The position numbers were made by a program, and so were the translations under genes. Below are positions 22,444 to 32,670 of a stretch of DNA of 64,000 bases, piece by piece. The notes beneath the pieces are model-generated. The model made no database searches and had not been told where the DNA came from. It was given only the letters and a program-made list of their open reading frames with translations. This DNA is from Calonectria ilicicola (Eukaryota > Ascomycota > Sordariomycetes > Hypocreales > Nectriaceae): positions 3,658,001 through 3,722,000 of the forward strand of contig CP085833.1 of assembly GCA_020809705.1 (NCBI GenBank), written 5' to 3'. How positions within the stretch are numbered: position 1 is the stretch's first letter; each line of letters begins with the position of its first letter.

Positions 22444-23742
22444 ATGTCGTCTCACGACCAGCACTCCCCCGAAGCTGGCCGGCCGCCGTCTCCAGATTAT
22501 GCTGCATCCTCATACGCCCTCTCCTCCGCAGCCAACGTCCAAATGGTGGAATCCATGGCGGTAACCCCGCTGCACCGATGGGCTCTCTACGCCTCCGACT
22601 CGCAATTCAACGCCGTCGCCGGTGCCATCGGCGGCTTCACATCGGGCATCGTCACCTGCCCGCTCGACGTCATCAAGACCAAACTACAAGCGCAGGGCGG
22701 CTACGTTCCAATCGACAAGGGTCGCCATGCTGGACACCCCAAGCTATACAACGGCCTCATCGGCACAGCCAGTGTAATATGGCGCGAGGAGGGCATCCGC
22801 GGGCTTTATCGAGGTTTAGGGCCCATTGTCATGGGATACCTACCTACCTGGGCCGTGTGGTTTACCGTTTATAACAAAAGCAAGGGCTATTTGGGTCAAT
22901 TCCATGGTAAGTTGGAGGATGACAGAGCATGAGCCATTATGTCAAATACTAACCAAAGTCTTCTTTTAGAGAACCCTCATGTCGTCAACTTTTGGTCCTC
23001 AATAATAGCTGGTGCCAGTAGCACCATCGTCACAAACCCGATTTGGGTCATCAAGACAAGGCTCATGTCACAGAGCTCCGTCTCCCGAAATCATCACGAA
23101 TCATTATTTCCAAAGCCTGGCAGCACTCCTACAGCACGCCCCACGCTACAAGCACCATGGCATTACCATTCAACAATCGATGCCGCTCGTAAGATGTACA
23201 CATCGGAAGGAATTACCTCATTCTACTCAGGTTTAACACCAGCCCTTCTTGGTCTGACGCACGTGGCAGTCCAATTCCCGACGTATGAATTCCTGAAAAA
23301 GTCATTTACGGGACAAGGCATGGGCGAAGTTGCCGAAGGGAATGGCAACCAATGGGTCGGTATCCTATCGGCTTCAATCCTCTCCAAGATTCTTGCAAGC
23401 AGTGCGACGTATCCTCACGAGGTGATCCGGACTCGGCTACAGACTCAAAGACGCCCAGTTGCCGGAGAGCAGTTCGTCCAGGGAATGGGTGTTACCCCCG
23501 GTCAGCCTACTCAACGGGTGCCAGTGGCAAGTCCCAAGTACAGAGGCGTTGTCCACACCTTCCAGACCATTCTTAGAGAGGAAGGCTGGCGAGCATTCTA
23601 CGCCGGGTTAGGAACCAACATGATGCGAGCAGTTCCTGCGGCAACAGTCACAATGTTAACATACGAGTATGTGATGAAACAACTGCACAAGAAGAAAGAT
23701 GAGGCACGGGTGTTATTGCTAAGAGAAAGCGCCGAGCCGTAA
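22444..23742 (+). CDS. YIA6: Mitochondrial carrier family protein, NAD/pyrimidine nucleotide type
   Basis: Two exons, 22444-22906 and 22970-23742; 412 codons (411 aa). Three carrier repeats are visible with the PxD/E-x-x-K/R signatures: PLDVIKTKLQ (about residue 75), PIWVIKTRLM (about 187) and PHEVIRTRLQ (about 325). Each is followed by a G-rich LYxGLGP / FYSGLTPALLG / FYAGLG motif. The GLTPALLGLTHVAVQFPTYE stretch resembles NAD+ carriers (yeast Ndt1/Yia6); the related Rim2 pyrimidine and Flx1 FAD carriers are the alternatives. The start is the first ATG in frame; upstream the frame is open only from a TTG. Longer loops between helices 3-4 and 5-6 are usual in filamentous fungi. Expected site: mitochondrial inner membrane. 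Confidence 0.85.
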
Positions 23743-24413
23743 ATAAAGAGTTGAGAGCCAGATGTCGTATACATGAGTTATTTAAACGAGAAAAGAAAGA
23801 CCCCAAGACTAGGAGAAATGTACACGCAGGTCAGAGACGGAGCAAGGCTGAGATACCCTTGGTCAGCTGTAGGTTTAGACATTCAAAACGGATGAGCGTA
23901 GTAGGTGCATCAGACTTCCGCGGCATGGCCCGCTCGCAACGGTGCACATGCACCGGGTATGCACGCACGCAGGCAAAGGATATTTCTCTTTTTTTTTTTT
24001 TACCATCTACGCATATTGAGAGAGGAAGTGAGGTGTTGGGATTGGGAAATATGGGATGCATCAGGGACGGCGAGGTGTATCAACACTAGCTGGTGTAGGT
24101 TCTACAGCATTAGGAGTTGAGTGATTCTTCAACAGATTTCATTGTGGAAATTTGGAGATTCTGCATGTGAGACAAAACAAAACAAAACAAAATTTTGATG
24201 TTGTCCAACAACAGGTTGGGGCATGGATTTGTAGATTCGTCATGCTCACGGTAGAGATGCTTTGCATTACACTGGCGAGGGTCATGATTCCATAGTAAAA
24301 GTTGAATGATGATTTATTATCCATGAGACCATACAATATTGACACAATTCCGCGTTACCAGACACCTTGAATGCGCAAACACATGCCGCTACTTTGCTGC
24401 ACCATCTGAGACA
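23743..24413. other. 3' intergenic region
   Basis: Downstream of the carrier gene. Contains a (CAAAA)4 microsatellite at 24173-24192. No gene seen. Confidence 0.6.
24173..24192 (+). repeat. (CAAAA)4 pentanucleotide microsatellite
   Basis: Four perfect CAAAA units in a row in noncoding sequence. Confidence 0.9.
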
Positions 24414-24695
24414 TCACTCCCTCCTCTTTGGGTGATCTCCAAGCTTGTGGGTTCGCTAACGCCAAGAAACGTCAGCAAACAAAATAAATGATAGATGACA
24501 ACACAAAAAAAAACTTACCGCGTTTTCCCTAGCCTCTCTGATGGATGACTTGACGTGCCTTTCATAGGAGGAACCCCTTTGTGTCAGCTATGAAACTCGC
24601 CTTATCAAATACGCGCTGCAGGACTAAACCACGCCACTTTTGACGACTCACACAAAGAGGATGCAGGCCATTGTAAAGGCGGCCGCCGGGGCCAT
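24414..24695 (-). CDS. Putative 47-residue single-pass membrane micropeptide
   Basis: Three exons on the minus strand, 24652-24695, 24519-24576 and 24414-24455, give 48 codons including the stop. All introns have GT-AG ends (donors GTGAGT and GTAAGT). The protein begins MAPAAAFTMACILFVGSSYE, a short hydrophobic N-terminal segment that could span a membrane. It continues with a basic amphipathic tail rich in Arg/Lys (RHVKSSIREARENA, then RTHKLGDHPKRRE). This layout recalls small fungal organelle-membrane proteins, but I do not recognise the family. Support is the consistent splice phase and the sensible membrane/basic architecture. Alternative third-exon frames exist, and no ORF over 60 codons covers it, so expression evidence would decide. 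Confidence 0.45.
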
Positions 24696-25740
24696 GAAGT
24701 TCTGGATAGGAAAAGATTAGTGGTTTTTTTCTTCTTCTTCATTGGGGGGAGGGGAGGGATAGTTCGGGAATATGGATTTAGTACCCGGGGGTTAATGTTT
24801 CTCATGGTTTTGATACGCCAACGACGATGGTAGCACTGAGACGCTACGGACGAGACGAGACGAGGTGATTTGCTGGCTGGAAATGGAAAACGGTCGTCGG
24901 TACCCCACAGGTGCATGGCTGCAATTGATGCATAGCGGGCGCGATACCGTGAGACATATGCAGGTATCGGTTCCCCAATCCCCCACAGTCCAAAACGCCG
25001 CGCGCCATGGGTGGCATGGGTAGCATGGGTGCCCGTGGGTGCCATCTTAGCGAAAAAGTGGCCCCCGCGCCGCCCGCTGCCGAAGGGCCCAAGCTCCCGG
25101 AGCTTACTGTCGAGATGCGGGCGCGTGATTGGGCGGCGAGCATTTGGCATTGCCTGCATAGTCATAGTCCTTGGTTGCCGTGGGTATACGTACCGCACCA
25201 CACTACTCTGTACCTTGACGGAACCCAGCAACTAAGGTCCATGCTAGCACCTAGCACGCAGTTACTGTCGCTGGCGGTTGGCTACCGCCGTCCAGTGCCG
25301 TCCTTGTCCGTATTCTGCGGTTGCGGTTGCGACTGCGACTTGCGACGGGCTGGACGAATTCCCCCGTTTCGCTTTCCCTCCGCGCCGCCCCCCTCGCCCT
25401 CTCTTCTCTGCTGTCTCCAGGTCGCTACCTAACTCTACTCCCCTCCCCTAAGCGCCCAACCTCGTCCTTGTTTTTTTCTTCTCCTCCTGCGCCCGCGCGA
25501 GCCCCCTTTTCTCTTTTTTCCCCTCTTCTATCTATCGTGGAGCTCCATCACGGATAGTGCCCTATCTCCCATCTCCCATCTGCTCCCAGGCCACAACCCT
25601 CTCAGCACGCCATTCTTCCCCCCCGTGCAGAATCGTACGTCGCATACGCGTTTCGCCGTCGCAATCGCAGTCGCATCACGTCGCAGTAGTCGGCGTGCCT
25701 CTTTTCTGTCTCGCTTTCCCCTCCCCCTTCATCCCACAAG
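24696..25740. other. Intergenic region with pyrimidine-rich leader of DOT5
   Basis: No supported gene. From about 25360 to 25740 the plus strand is C/T-rich, consistent with promoter and 5' leader. The frames at 24605-25231 and 25007-25432 lack domains. Confidence 0.55.
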
Positions 25741-26510
25741 ATGCCCGTTGAATTGCGCAAGCGCAAGGCCCGCGTCGAGCCTCCCGCGCCCGCGCCTGTG
25801 GCCAAGAAGGCCACTGGAAAGGTTGGCAGGCCAAAGGCCGCGCCCAAGCCAAAGGAGAAGGCTGCTCCCGCCAAGAAGGCCGTGAAGGCCAAGGAGGAGA
25901 AGCCCAAGGAGGAAGAGCCCAAGGCCGAGGACGGCGAATCCAAGGAGGAGTCCAAGGAGGAGCCCAAGGAAGAGTCCAAGTCTGCCAAGGCTGAGGTTGG
26001 CGAGACCATTGATCTCGAGACCTTTGGCGGTGAGATTGAGACCAACGATGGCGAAAAGACCACTCTGAAGAAGCTCGTCGACGAGAGCAAGGCTGGTGTT
26101 GTTCTCTTCACCTACCCCAAGGCCTCTACTCCCGGCTGTAAGTTTTCTCGCGCCAATTTTTTGTATCCACACGTCCCGCTGACAATATTACCACAGGCAC
26201 CAAGCAGGTGTGCTTCTTCCGCGACGCCTACGAGCCTCTGACAGCTGGCGGTCTGGCTATTTACGGTCTCAGCAAGGACTCGCCCAAGGCCAACACCACT
26301 TTCAAGGAGAAGCAGAAGCTCCCCTACCCGCTTCTCTGCGACGCCAAGCAGACGCTCATCAGCGCCATCGGCCTCAAGAAGGCTCCCAGTGGCACCCAGC
26401 GTGGTGTTTTTGTTGTTGACAAGCAGGGCAAGGTGCTCGTCGCTGAGCCCGGTAGCCCTCAGGGCACCCTTGACCGGGTCAAGGCTCTGGTCGAGGAGTT
26501 GGCCAACTAA
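25741..26510 (+). CDS. DOT5: Peroxiredoxin, BCP/PrxQ (Dot5) type with basic N-terminal tail
   Basis: Two exons, 25741-26137 and 26197-26510; 237 codons (236 aa). The first 80 residues are Lys/Ala/Pro/Glu-rich with an AT-hook-like GRPKAAPKPK at about residue 29 and repeated KEE units, suggesting nuclear localisation. The peroxiredoxin fold follows: VVLFTYPKASTPGCTKQVCF, with the peroxidatic Cys in PGC and a second Cys five residues on as in atypical two-Cys PrxQ enzymes. Next come FRDAYE, YGLSKDSP, PYPLLCDAKQTL and RGVFVVDKQG. It reduces hydroperoxides using thioredoxin; yeast Dot5 is nuclear. The single intron splits the catalytic Cys codon itself. No anomalies. Confidence 0.93.
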
Positions 26511-27272
26511 CTGTGACGCGATGGAGATGGGCGCAATCGGGCGGGGGACTGAATTGGTTGGGCTTGGCAGATTGTGGAGGTAATGATGGACCGGAGCTTG
26601 GGATTGTATAGGGTCTTCTGGGTCTTGTCCTTTTTTTTTGGTATCTATTTAGCAGGTTTGTTAGGATAATAGATGGTCTTGTGTTTTGCACAACATGGCT
26701 CTCTTCGATGTTGTTTATCGGGCTCTGGATCTAGCTATGGTGGACACGTCGGATCAGGATCGCCAACAAAGCCTATTTACCCGCCTTGTTTGGGTATCTC
26801 ATTTAAACACGTTGCTGTACCTGCTACACTTGTTCCCCAAGGCAATGTTTTGACCGTTTTGTGCTATGGAGTCTTTGCCCTAGTGTAGTTTGTTGGCCGT
26901 GTTTGGTTCGTTTGTTATTACTAGCGAAAAAGAGGAGTTGGCTCCATACTAGGTGAAGCTGATCTAGTGCGTTGGAAGATTGCCCAGCTTGCAACCCACC
27001 AAACATACCTACATCTGGAAATCACATATCTAAACCAATGCCAAACTTGATACAATTAGCATTAGACTTGCATTGTAAAATAAAAAATCATGACGGAAAC
27101 TTGGATCAACACAGATATAGGGTAAGCTGTTATCGGAGGAGCACTTCGGCGGAGCCTCGGCTAAACTGCCCGTCTCCAGACTGCCGGCCAATAATCACGA
27201 CTCCATTTCAACTTGCAAACGTTCCAATCACCCGAACCTCAACGACTGCCTTCAACCAGTCCTCCTGCCATC
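26511..27272. other. Tandem intergenic region between DOT5 and the complex I subunit gene
   Basis: 3' UTR of DOT5 and promoter of the next gene. No coding signal. Confidence 0.6.
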
Positions 27273-28078
27273 ATGTCGACTCAAGCAGCAGCCAAGGTCG
27301 CCAGTGAGGTGGTGAGCATCGCCAAGGTACGCCGAAACCCTCTTCCCCGACGCCAATTGCCCCCAATGGCTCGCACACCCGGCTCCCGATCTCCCGAATT
27401 GCCTCGCCCGTCAATATAGCTTCTAATACACACCCCTACAAGAATGACGCAAAGAAACATCCGCTGACATGATTTAATTCCCCCCCGTGCAGAAGCACAC
27501 TGTTCAGTCCACAGGTGTCTGGGAGAGCCTCCGCCGCTTCCTCGCCATCGACCCCAACCGGTCCAACGGTGTCCCTCTCAACCCTCACAACCGTAACCCG
27601 GCTCCCGGTTCCAACGACCCTGCCAAGTACGACGACCCCGTCACGATCCCCGCCGGTGACATTGCCGACAATGCCTACTGGAAGCGCGACGTCCGCCGAG
27701 GGTACCCCCAGCGCAGCGTCATCAACCAAGCCCAGTTCGCCTCGCTCCTGACCGTCGGCAGCGCCGCCGCCCCCAAGGTCGACCTGATCGGAGAGGCTGG
27801 AGAGCAGGCCCTCGTTGCCGCCAAGCAGGAGGCCGAGACTGGCCTTGCCAAGGCTCTGGAGAAGGCCCCCAAGAACGTCACCAACGACGTCTTCGTGGAC
27901 GGCCTGCCCCCGCTGCCCAGCGGAACTAGCCTGGCGTCAGGATCGTGGGATGTCCACAAGTACGCTGTGACGGATACTTCCTATGGTGAAGGGTATGTGG
28001 ATCGAAGAAAGAAAAAAAAATAGAAAGGGAATGTTATGCTAACAGTTGAACAGATATCCCTGCAGATCGTTCAAGTAA
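27273..28078 (+). CDS. NADH:ubiquinone oxidoreductase 21.3 kDa subunit (NUZM/NDUFA7 type)
   Basis: Three exons, 27273-27326, 27493-27992 and 28054-28078; 193 codons (192 aa), about 21 kDa as expected. The protein begins MSTQAAAKVASEVVSIAKKH and contains STGVWESLRRFLAIDPNRSN, DNAYWKRDVRRGYPQ and RSVINQAQFASLL. It ends GYPCRSFK from a 25-nt last exon. The family is the fungal complex I 21.3 kDa accessory subunit, related to mammalian B14.5a/NDUFA7. Without splicing of the last intron the frame would run into RRKKKK and stop, so the short terminal exon is preferred because it restores the usual C-terminus. Mitochondrial inner membrane. Confidence 0.9.
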
Positions 28079-28303
28079 AGGAAAAATAGCTAGAGGAAGA
28101 AGCCATTGTGTATACAAAGTGTGAGGTAGAGAGGTTATAGATTTCCCATTGACAATGCAGATGATTTTCCTTTTTTGTTCACCAGAAAAATGCTCCTCAA
28201 AACGCCTGTCCCCATGTGCTCTATCCAATGCCACAAGCTATGCCAACCCGATGTCTAAAAACCCAAGTGTCGTTCATCATTACGGCGTCATGAATGATCT
28301 CCT

Positions 28304-28747
28304 TCAGGAGGACTCTTTGGAACCGCTGCCGCCTGCCATTCGCTCAACAATCTTTGCTTTGCCCTGCGCCCGCTTCACTCGGTCATCAAAGTCCTGCACG
28401 GCCTCGTCTGTGTTTTCCGTGGACAGGGTGTCGGGCTCAACGAGGGCATACAGCGTATTGATGTTCTTCTCCAGCCTTGCGTTCCTCGGTAGCTGGGGGA
28501 GCGTGCAGGGCTCCTTGGCCGCATCCGCAGTTGCGCCGTCCTGCTTCTGGGGCATGCGGTTCGCCCAGACTATGGCTTTGCTGGCGAGGCGACCGCTCTC
28601 GAGGAACTTTTCGAAGCCCTTTTGCATGCCAAACGAGCGGCCCTCGATGCGCCCCGCTTGGACGCCGTCGGCCAAGCCTTGCTGGTAGCCCTCGTCGTAG
28701 AATCGCTCCTCAAGGTTGAGGACGTCATCGAGAGGATCGGATTCCAT
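28304..28747 (-). CDS. LTO1: LTO1/ORAOV1-like protein (Yae1 deca-GX3 domain)
   Basis: Single exon, 147 aa. Residues 10-50 carry the deca-GX3 motif: FYDEGYQQGLADGVQAGRIE then GRSFGMQKGFEKFLESGR, with Gly at every fourth position. A second helical part (LPRNARLEKNINTLYALVE) follows, then an acidic region and a Gly/Ser tail. LTO1 pairs with YAE1 as an adaptor that brings the ABC protein Rli1/ABCE1 to the cytosolic iron-sulfur assembly machinery. The protein ends SGSKESS and lacks the C-terminal Trp/Phe tripeptide described for yeast Lto1. It is convergent with the complex I subunit gene, 225 nt away. Confidence 0.85.
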   Translation of the reverse strand: MESDPLDDVLNLEERFYDEGYQQGLADGVQAGRIEGRSFGMQKGFEKFLESGRLASKAIVWANRMPQKQDGATADAAKEPCTLPQLPRNARLEKNINTLYALVEPDTLSTENTDEAVQDFDDRVKRAQGKAKIVERMAGGSGSKESS

Positions 28748-29141
28748 TTTCTAAGATATATTTTCAAACCGACTACCGAGTTAAGAAAGGGAGTGCGAGA
28801 GTGAGGGTTTGTGAATGTGTTTGTAATGGTTGTGAGAGACTTGGATGAGTAAGTGAGTGGCAGAATTTGCGCCACCGCCTGTGATGGCGGGGCAGTTGAA
28901 ATGCGCCAGTTCCAAGGCAAGTGGCCAACCTGTGTAAGTTAAAAACCACTATGGACTATGGACCTTGACATATACGATGACCTAAACACCTCTACGTAAA
29001 CCATTGATTTATCATGTCGCAACTCTGTTACGCTTATTAGGATAAGTTTGAATCATACTTGTTTGTATCAAAGAAGCTAGTCTATGGATCTAACGCCGTT
29101 ACCCGGATCTATAACTACCATTTGCTATCCTTCCTACCCGC
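28748..29141. other. Short intergenic region, promoter of LTO1
   Basis: About 390 bases upstream of LTO1 and downstream of the dehydrogenase gene; nothing else seen. Confidence 0.6.
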
Positions 29142-30037
29142 TCACTGCATACCAAAGATCATGCCTCCGTTGGCGCAAATGACCTGACCAGTGCACCAGG
29201 CACTCTCGGGCGTGGCCAGCATGGCGACAACGCCGGCAATCTCCTCAGCCTCTCCAGCGCGGCCGCCAGCCGTCTTGGCATCCTCGACAACCTCAGGAGG
29301 GTCAATGCCTTCGCGGGCCTTCATGAGGGGCGCATTCTGGATAAAGGGCTTAATGAGGCGCTTGAACTCGTCAGTGTTGCGCGAGTACATTTCGGAGCGG
29401 ACGGGGCCTGGGTTGACTGCGTTAACGGTGCAGTTCTCGCTTAGCTCGCGGGCCCAGGTGCGCGTCATGGCCTCAATGGCAGCCTTGGAACCACCGTAGA
29501 CACTCTGACCGACGAAGCCTAAGCTGGAGCTCACGCTGCTGAGGTTGATAATGCGACCTGAGCGGTCGGTAGGGAGGTAGGGCTTGGCAGCCTTGACTAG
29601 CAGCAGGGGACCCAGGACGTTGACGTTGTAAGTCTTGTGAAAGTCTTCGGGGTTGATGTCTGCAACCTTGTCGTTGAGGGCAATGCCGGCATTGTTGACG
29701 AGGATGTCGATGCGTAGCGGGTTGAAGGCCTCGGCGGCCTGGGCAATGAGTGAGACGGGGCCTTCGACGGTGCCGAGGTCGGCCTGGATGGGGACGGCTT
29801 TAATGGAGTGAGCGGATGCTAGCTCGGTCGCGAGGCTGGCAGCGCTCGAGGCAGAGCTGCTGGAGGTGTAAGCGATAACGAGGTTTGCGCCGCGGGCGGC
29901 GAGGGCCTTGGTGATGGCTAGGCCAATGCCTATACGCTTGGTTAGGTTGCCATTGTAAGATACCATGTAGAATAGGAGTCTGTACCTCTTGAGGCACCGG
30001 TGACGATGGCCAACTTTCCGGTCAAAGGGAGTGCCAT
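29142..30037 (-). CDS. Short-chain dehydrogenase/reductase (classical SDR)
   Basis: Two exons, minus strand: 29986-30037 and 29142-29929; 280 codons (279 aa). The intron splits the cofactor motif, and splicing restores TGASRGIG (residues 13-20). Other SDR landmarks are NNAG (about 98), NLSSVSSS with the catalytic Ser, YGGSK (catalytic Tyr and Lys, about 170-174), NAVNPGPVRSEM, and the closing ATPESAWCTGQVICANGGM. It resembles fungal 3-oxoacyl-ACP-reductase-like SDRs that use NADP(H), but the substrate cannot be read from sequence. The start is the first ATG, ten nucleotides after a CGCA context. It is divergent from NAA10, with a 1.4 kb gap. Confidence 0.9.
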
Positions 30038-31422
30038 TGCGGTTATCTTGGGGGAGAGATCTGAAGGAAAACTGAGGGTATCGCGAGCTGGGAGAGAAAT
30101 CTAAGGGACGCTAGATGAGAAGAAGCACTACAACGCCGAGAATTTGTTCAATTCTACGAGGACGCAAAACCCAGGGACACGAGCGACGCCCCTTATATAC
30201 CGACGACAGGACATCCACCTTGACCCTCAAAATTCCTTCCCCTCCTATTTCCCACGAGGGAAGCTCCAACCCCACCGACAAGACGGTTCCCGCGAGTGAA
30301 GCAATCGCAATACCGAGCCGGTGACCTGGACGCCCCCACCCGCGTTGCGCACCAATGGCGAGAGGCCTGAGGGCGCGCCTAGCCTCAATGCGAGATCTGG
30401 TGGGTGGCGGCTGGAGATGGAGCTGAGAGGTGCGCATGAGTGCGACTCTGGGAGGGGGCTTGTTGGCTTCGGGCTTCCTTAATTGTGTCCGGAGAGGTCA
30501 TTTACTATTTGAGCATGTCTGGGAGCAGACGGTGTTTTTATCATGACTCTCTCTGCTTGGGATTTTTGGGGGGATCTGAATTGTATTATCTACCTTTGTG
30601 GAGGAGTGGGAATAAGTATGGAGAATAATCCACAGACAATCCCGCGTTACGAGGGATTCATGAGGCGAACCTATTTGGCTGTGCGGTCGATAGTGCAGAA
30701 GCAATTGGACGAGTCAGACTATTGCCTATACGGCCAGGCCAGGGCAGACGATAACAGTGGCTGGTGCGGGGGGGACGAGTTAGTTGGTTGGTGGAGGAGG
30801 GGTGATGTGCTAGGCGGGGGGGGACGCCCCGAACTCCGATAGAGCACCGACAACACACTTGACATGGTTTTAGGGTGAAAGATGGGGACACGTGCAAGAG
30901 GGAGAATGAATGATGAAGAAGGGCAAGGGAGTGAAATGGAGCAAGGCATATAGAATTAGCCTAGATTTAATAGAGAGAATGGATTGAATCACTGTAATTT
31001 ATCACATCTCAATACAGAATCATGATAAAAAGGGCTTGTCATACTTGCTCCAGGCCTTGCTATACCGTGCCATGCCGTGGGTTTTGACATCCCTTGCTTG
31101 GCCTTGCTTGGTGAGTTACAGGGGCTGATAGCAGGGTCTGGTAGGGTTGTTCAGTGGGAATAACCACGACACCACAGCTCTGAGACACCCGCACACACGC
31201 GCCATGAGAAAAAAATTGGGCCTGGGTTGATAGGCCGAAGCCTTGTTGGTCCCTCCCGCACCGTTTTGGCTTGAGCCTCACATCCTTCCGAAGAGAGACG
31301 CCGTTCCGAACCTCCACCGCAAACGCACCGCCGCCCCGAGAGCTTGCCGACTTTCGTCACCACGAAGAGAGAACAAACCCCCAAGCAAGGCCTGAACAAC
31401 CTCCCCCTCACACTCGCCCACC
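30038..31422. other. Divergent intergenic region between the SDR and NAA10 genes
   Basis: No gene supported. Frames of up to about 100 codons on both strands have no domain. Confidence 0.55.
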
Positions 31423-32245
31423 ATGGATATCCGCATCCTCACCAACGCCGACCTGCCCCTCATCCAGCACGCCAACCTAGAAAACCTGCCCGAGAACTAC
31501 TTCCTCAAATACTACCTCTACCACTCCCTCTCGTGGCCCCAGCTCAGCTACGTCGCCGTCGATGTGTCCCGCCCCAAGAAGAACCCCTACGAGTACCCCA
31601 AGATTGTCGGCTATGTGCTCGCCAAGATGGAGGAGGAGCCCACTGACGGCATCCCCCACGGCCACATTACCAGTCTGAGTGTCATGCGCACTCACCGTCG
31701 TCTGGGAATTGCCGAGAAGCTTATGCGACAGAGCCGTACGTTGAACCATTTATTTTTCTGCTTGGTTGAGCTGCAATTGCTGCTGCTCATGTCATGTCAT
31801 ATACCCCTCACACATGATGCGCGGATACATATATGCCAAGAGTCATAACACCATCTTTGTGATCCCGAACTGACTTTTTCCCACCCCAGAGCTGGCCATG
31901 GTCGAAACATTTGGCGCAAAGTACGTCTCCCTCCACGTCCGTGTCTCCAACGTCGCAGCCCGCCACCTCTACGAGGATACGCTGCGCTTCAAGAACGAGA
32001 AGACCGAGTCCAAGTACTACGCCGACGGCGAGGACGCCTTCTGCATGCGCCTAGACCTCGACAACATCCGCGAGCAGGTCAACGCCGCCATCAAGGCCGA
32101 GGAGGCTGACGGTGAGGCCGTCGATGAGGGCGATGCTGTTGGTGAGGTGGGCCGTGATCCCGAGGCCGGAAAGAAGATCAAGGTCGCCGTGGGGAGAAGT
32201 CTAGGTGTTGGTGAGTTGGTGGAGAAGGATGAGTCGAAGCACTAG
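31423..32245 (+). CDS. NAA10: N-terminal acetyltransferase A catalytic subunit (Ard1/Naa10)
   Basis: Two exons, 31423-31735 and 31890-32245; 223 codons (222 aa). The GNAT fold is clear: [71 protein letters not shown] with the acetyl-CoA loop RRLGIA, MRQSQLAM across the splice, [20 protein letters not shown] and [16 protein letters not shown]. The C-terminal 60 residues are acidic and variable as in other fungi. With Naa15 (Nat1) it acetylates the N-termini of nascent proteins starting with Ser, Ala, Thr, Gly or Cys at the ribosome. The 154-nt intron is longer than the local norm. Confidence 0.95.
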
Positions 32246-32670
32246 AGATTTGACGGGAAGAGAAGAATTTTTTTTATTAAAAAAAAGAGAAGAAAAAGGA
32301 GAAAGGTCCATCTTAACGCCGGAGCCAAAGTGGAGGGTTCATTTGTCTGGTGAGGATATTGTATATATTATATATATAGATGGATAGAGAAAAGACATGT
32401 GGGCTGGGGAAGTATATCGCGACTAAGAATGCATTTACAAGCATAATGAGAAACATGAGATGCCCTTTGAAGATTAAAATTTAAGTATATTATTTTGTTA
32501 TGTGCAAGCCAAAAGCGGCCGCTTTATGTTGGTATATTTGACACAGTCGATGCACCCTTTTCCTCATAGCTAATTATGTAAGAGATATACCGGTATTTAT
32601 TGCCGCCTGACGCGGAGTCTGGCCATTTTTGGTACATCTGGATTGGCTCCTTTGCGAAAAAGTAGTCAGA
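32246..32670. other. Convergent 3' region, AT-rich
   Basis: 3' UTRs of NAA10 and the NLR gene, with AT-rich simple sequence around 32360. No gene. Confidence 0.6.
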
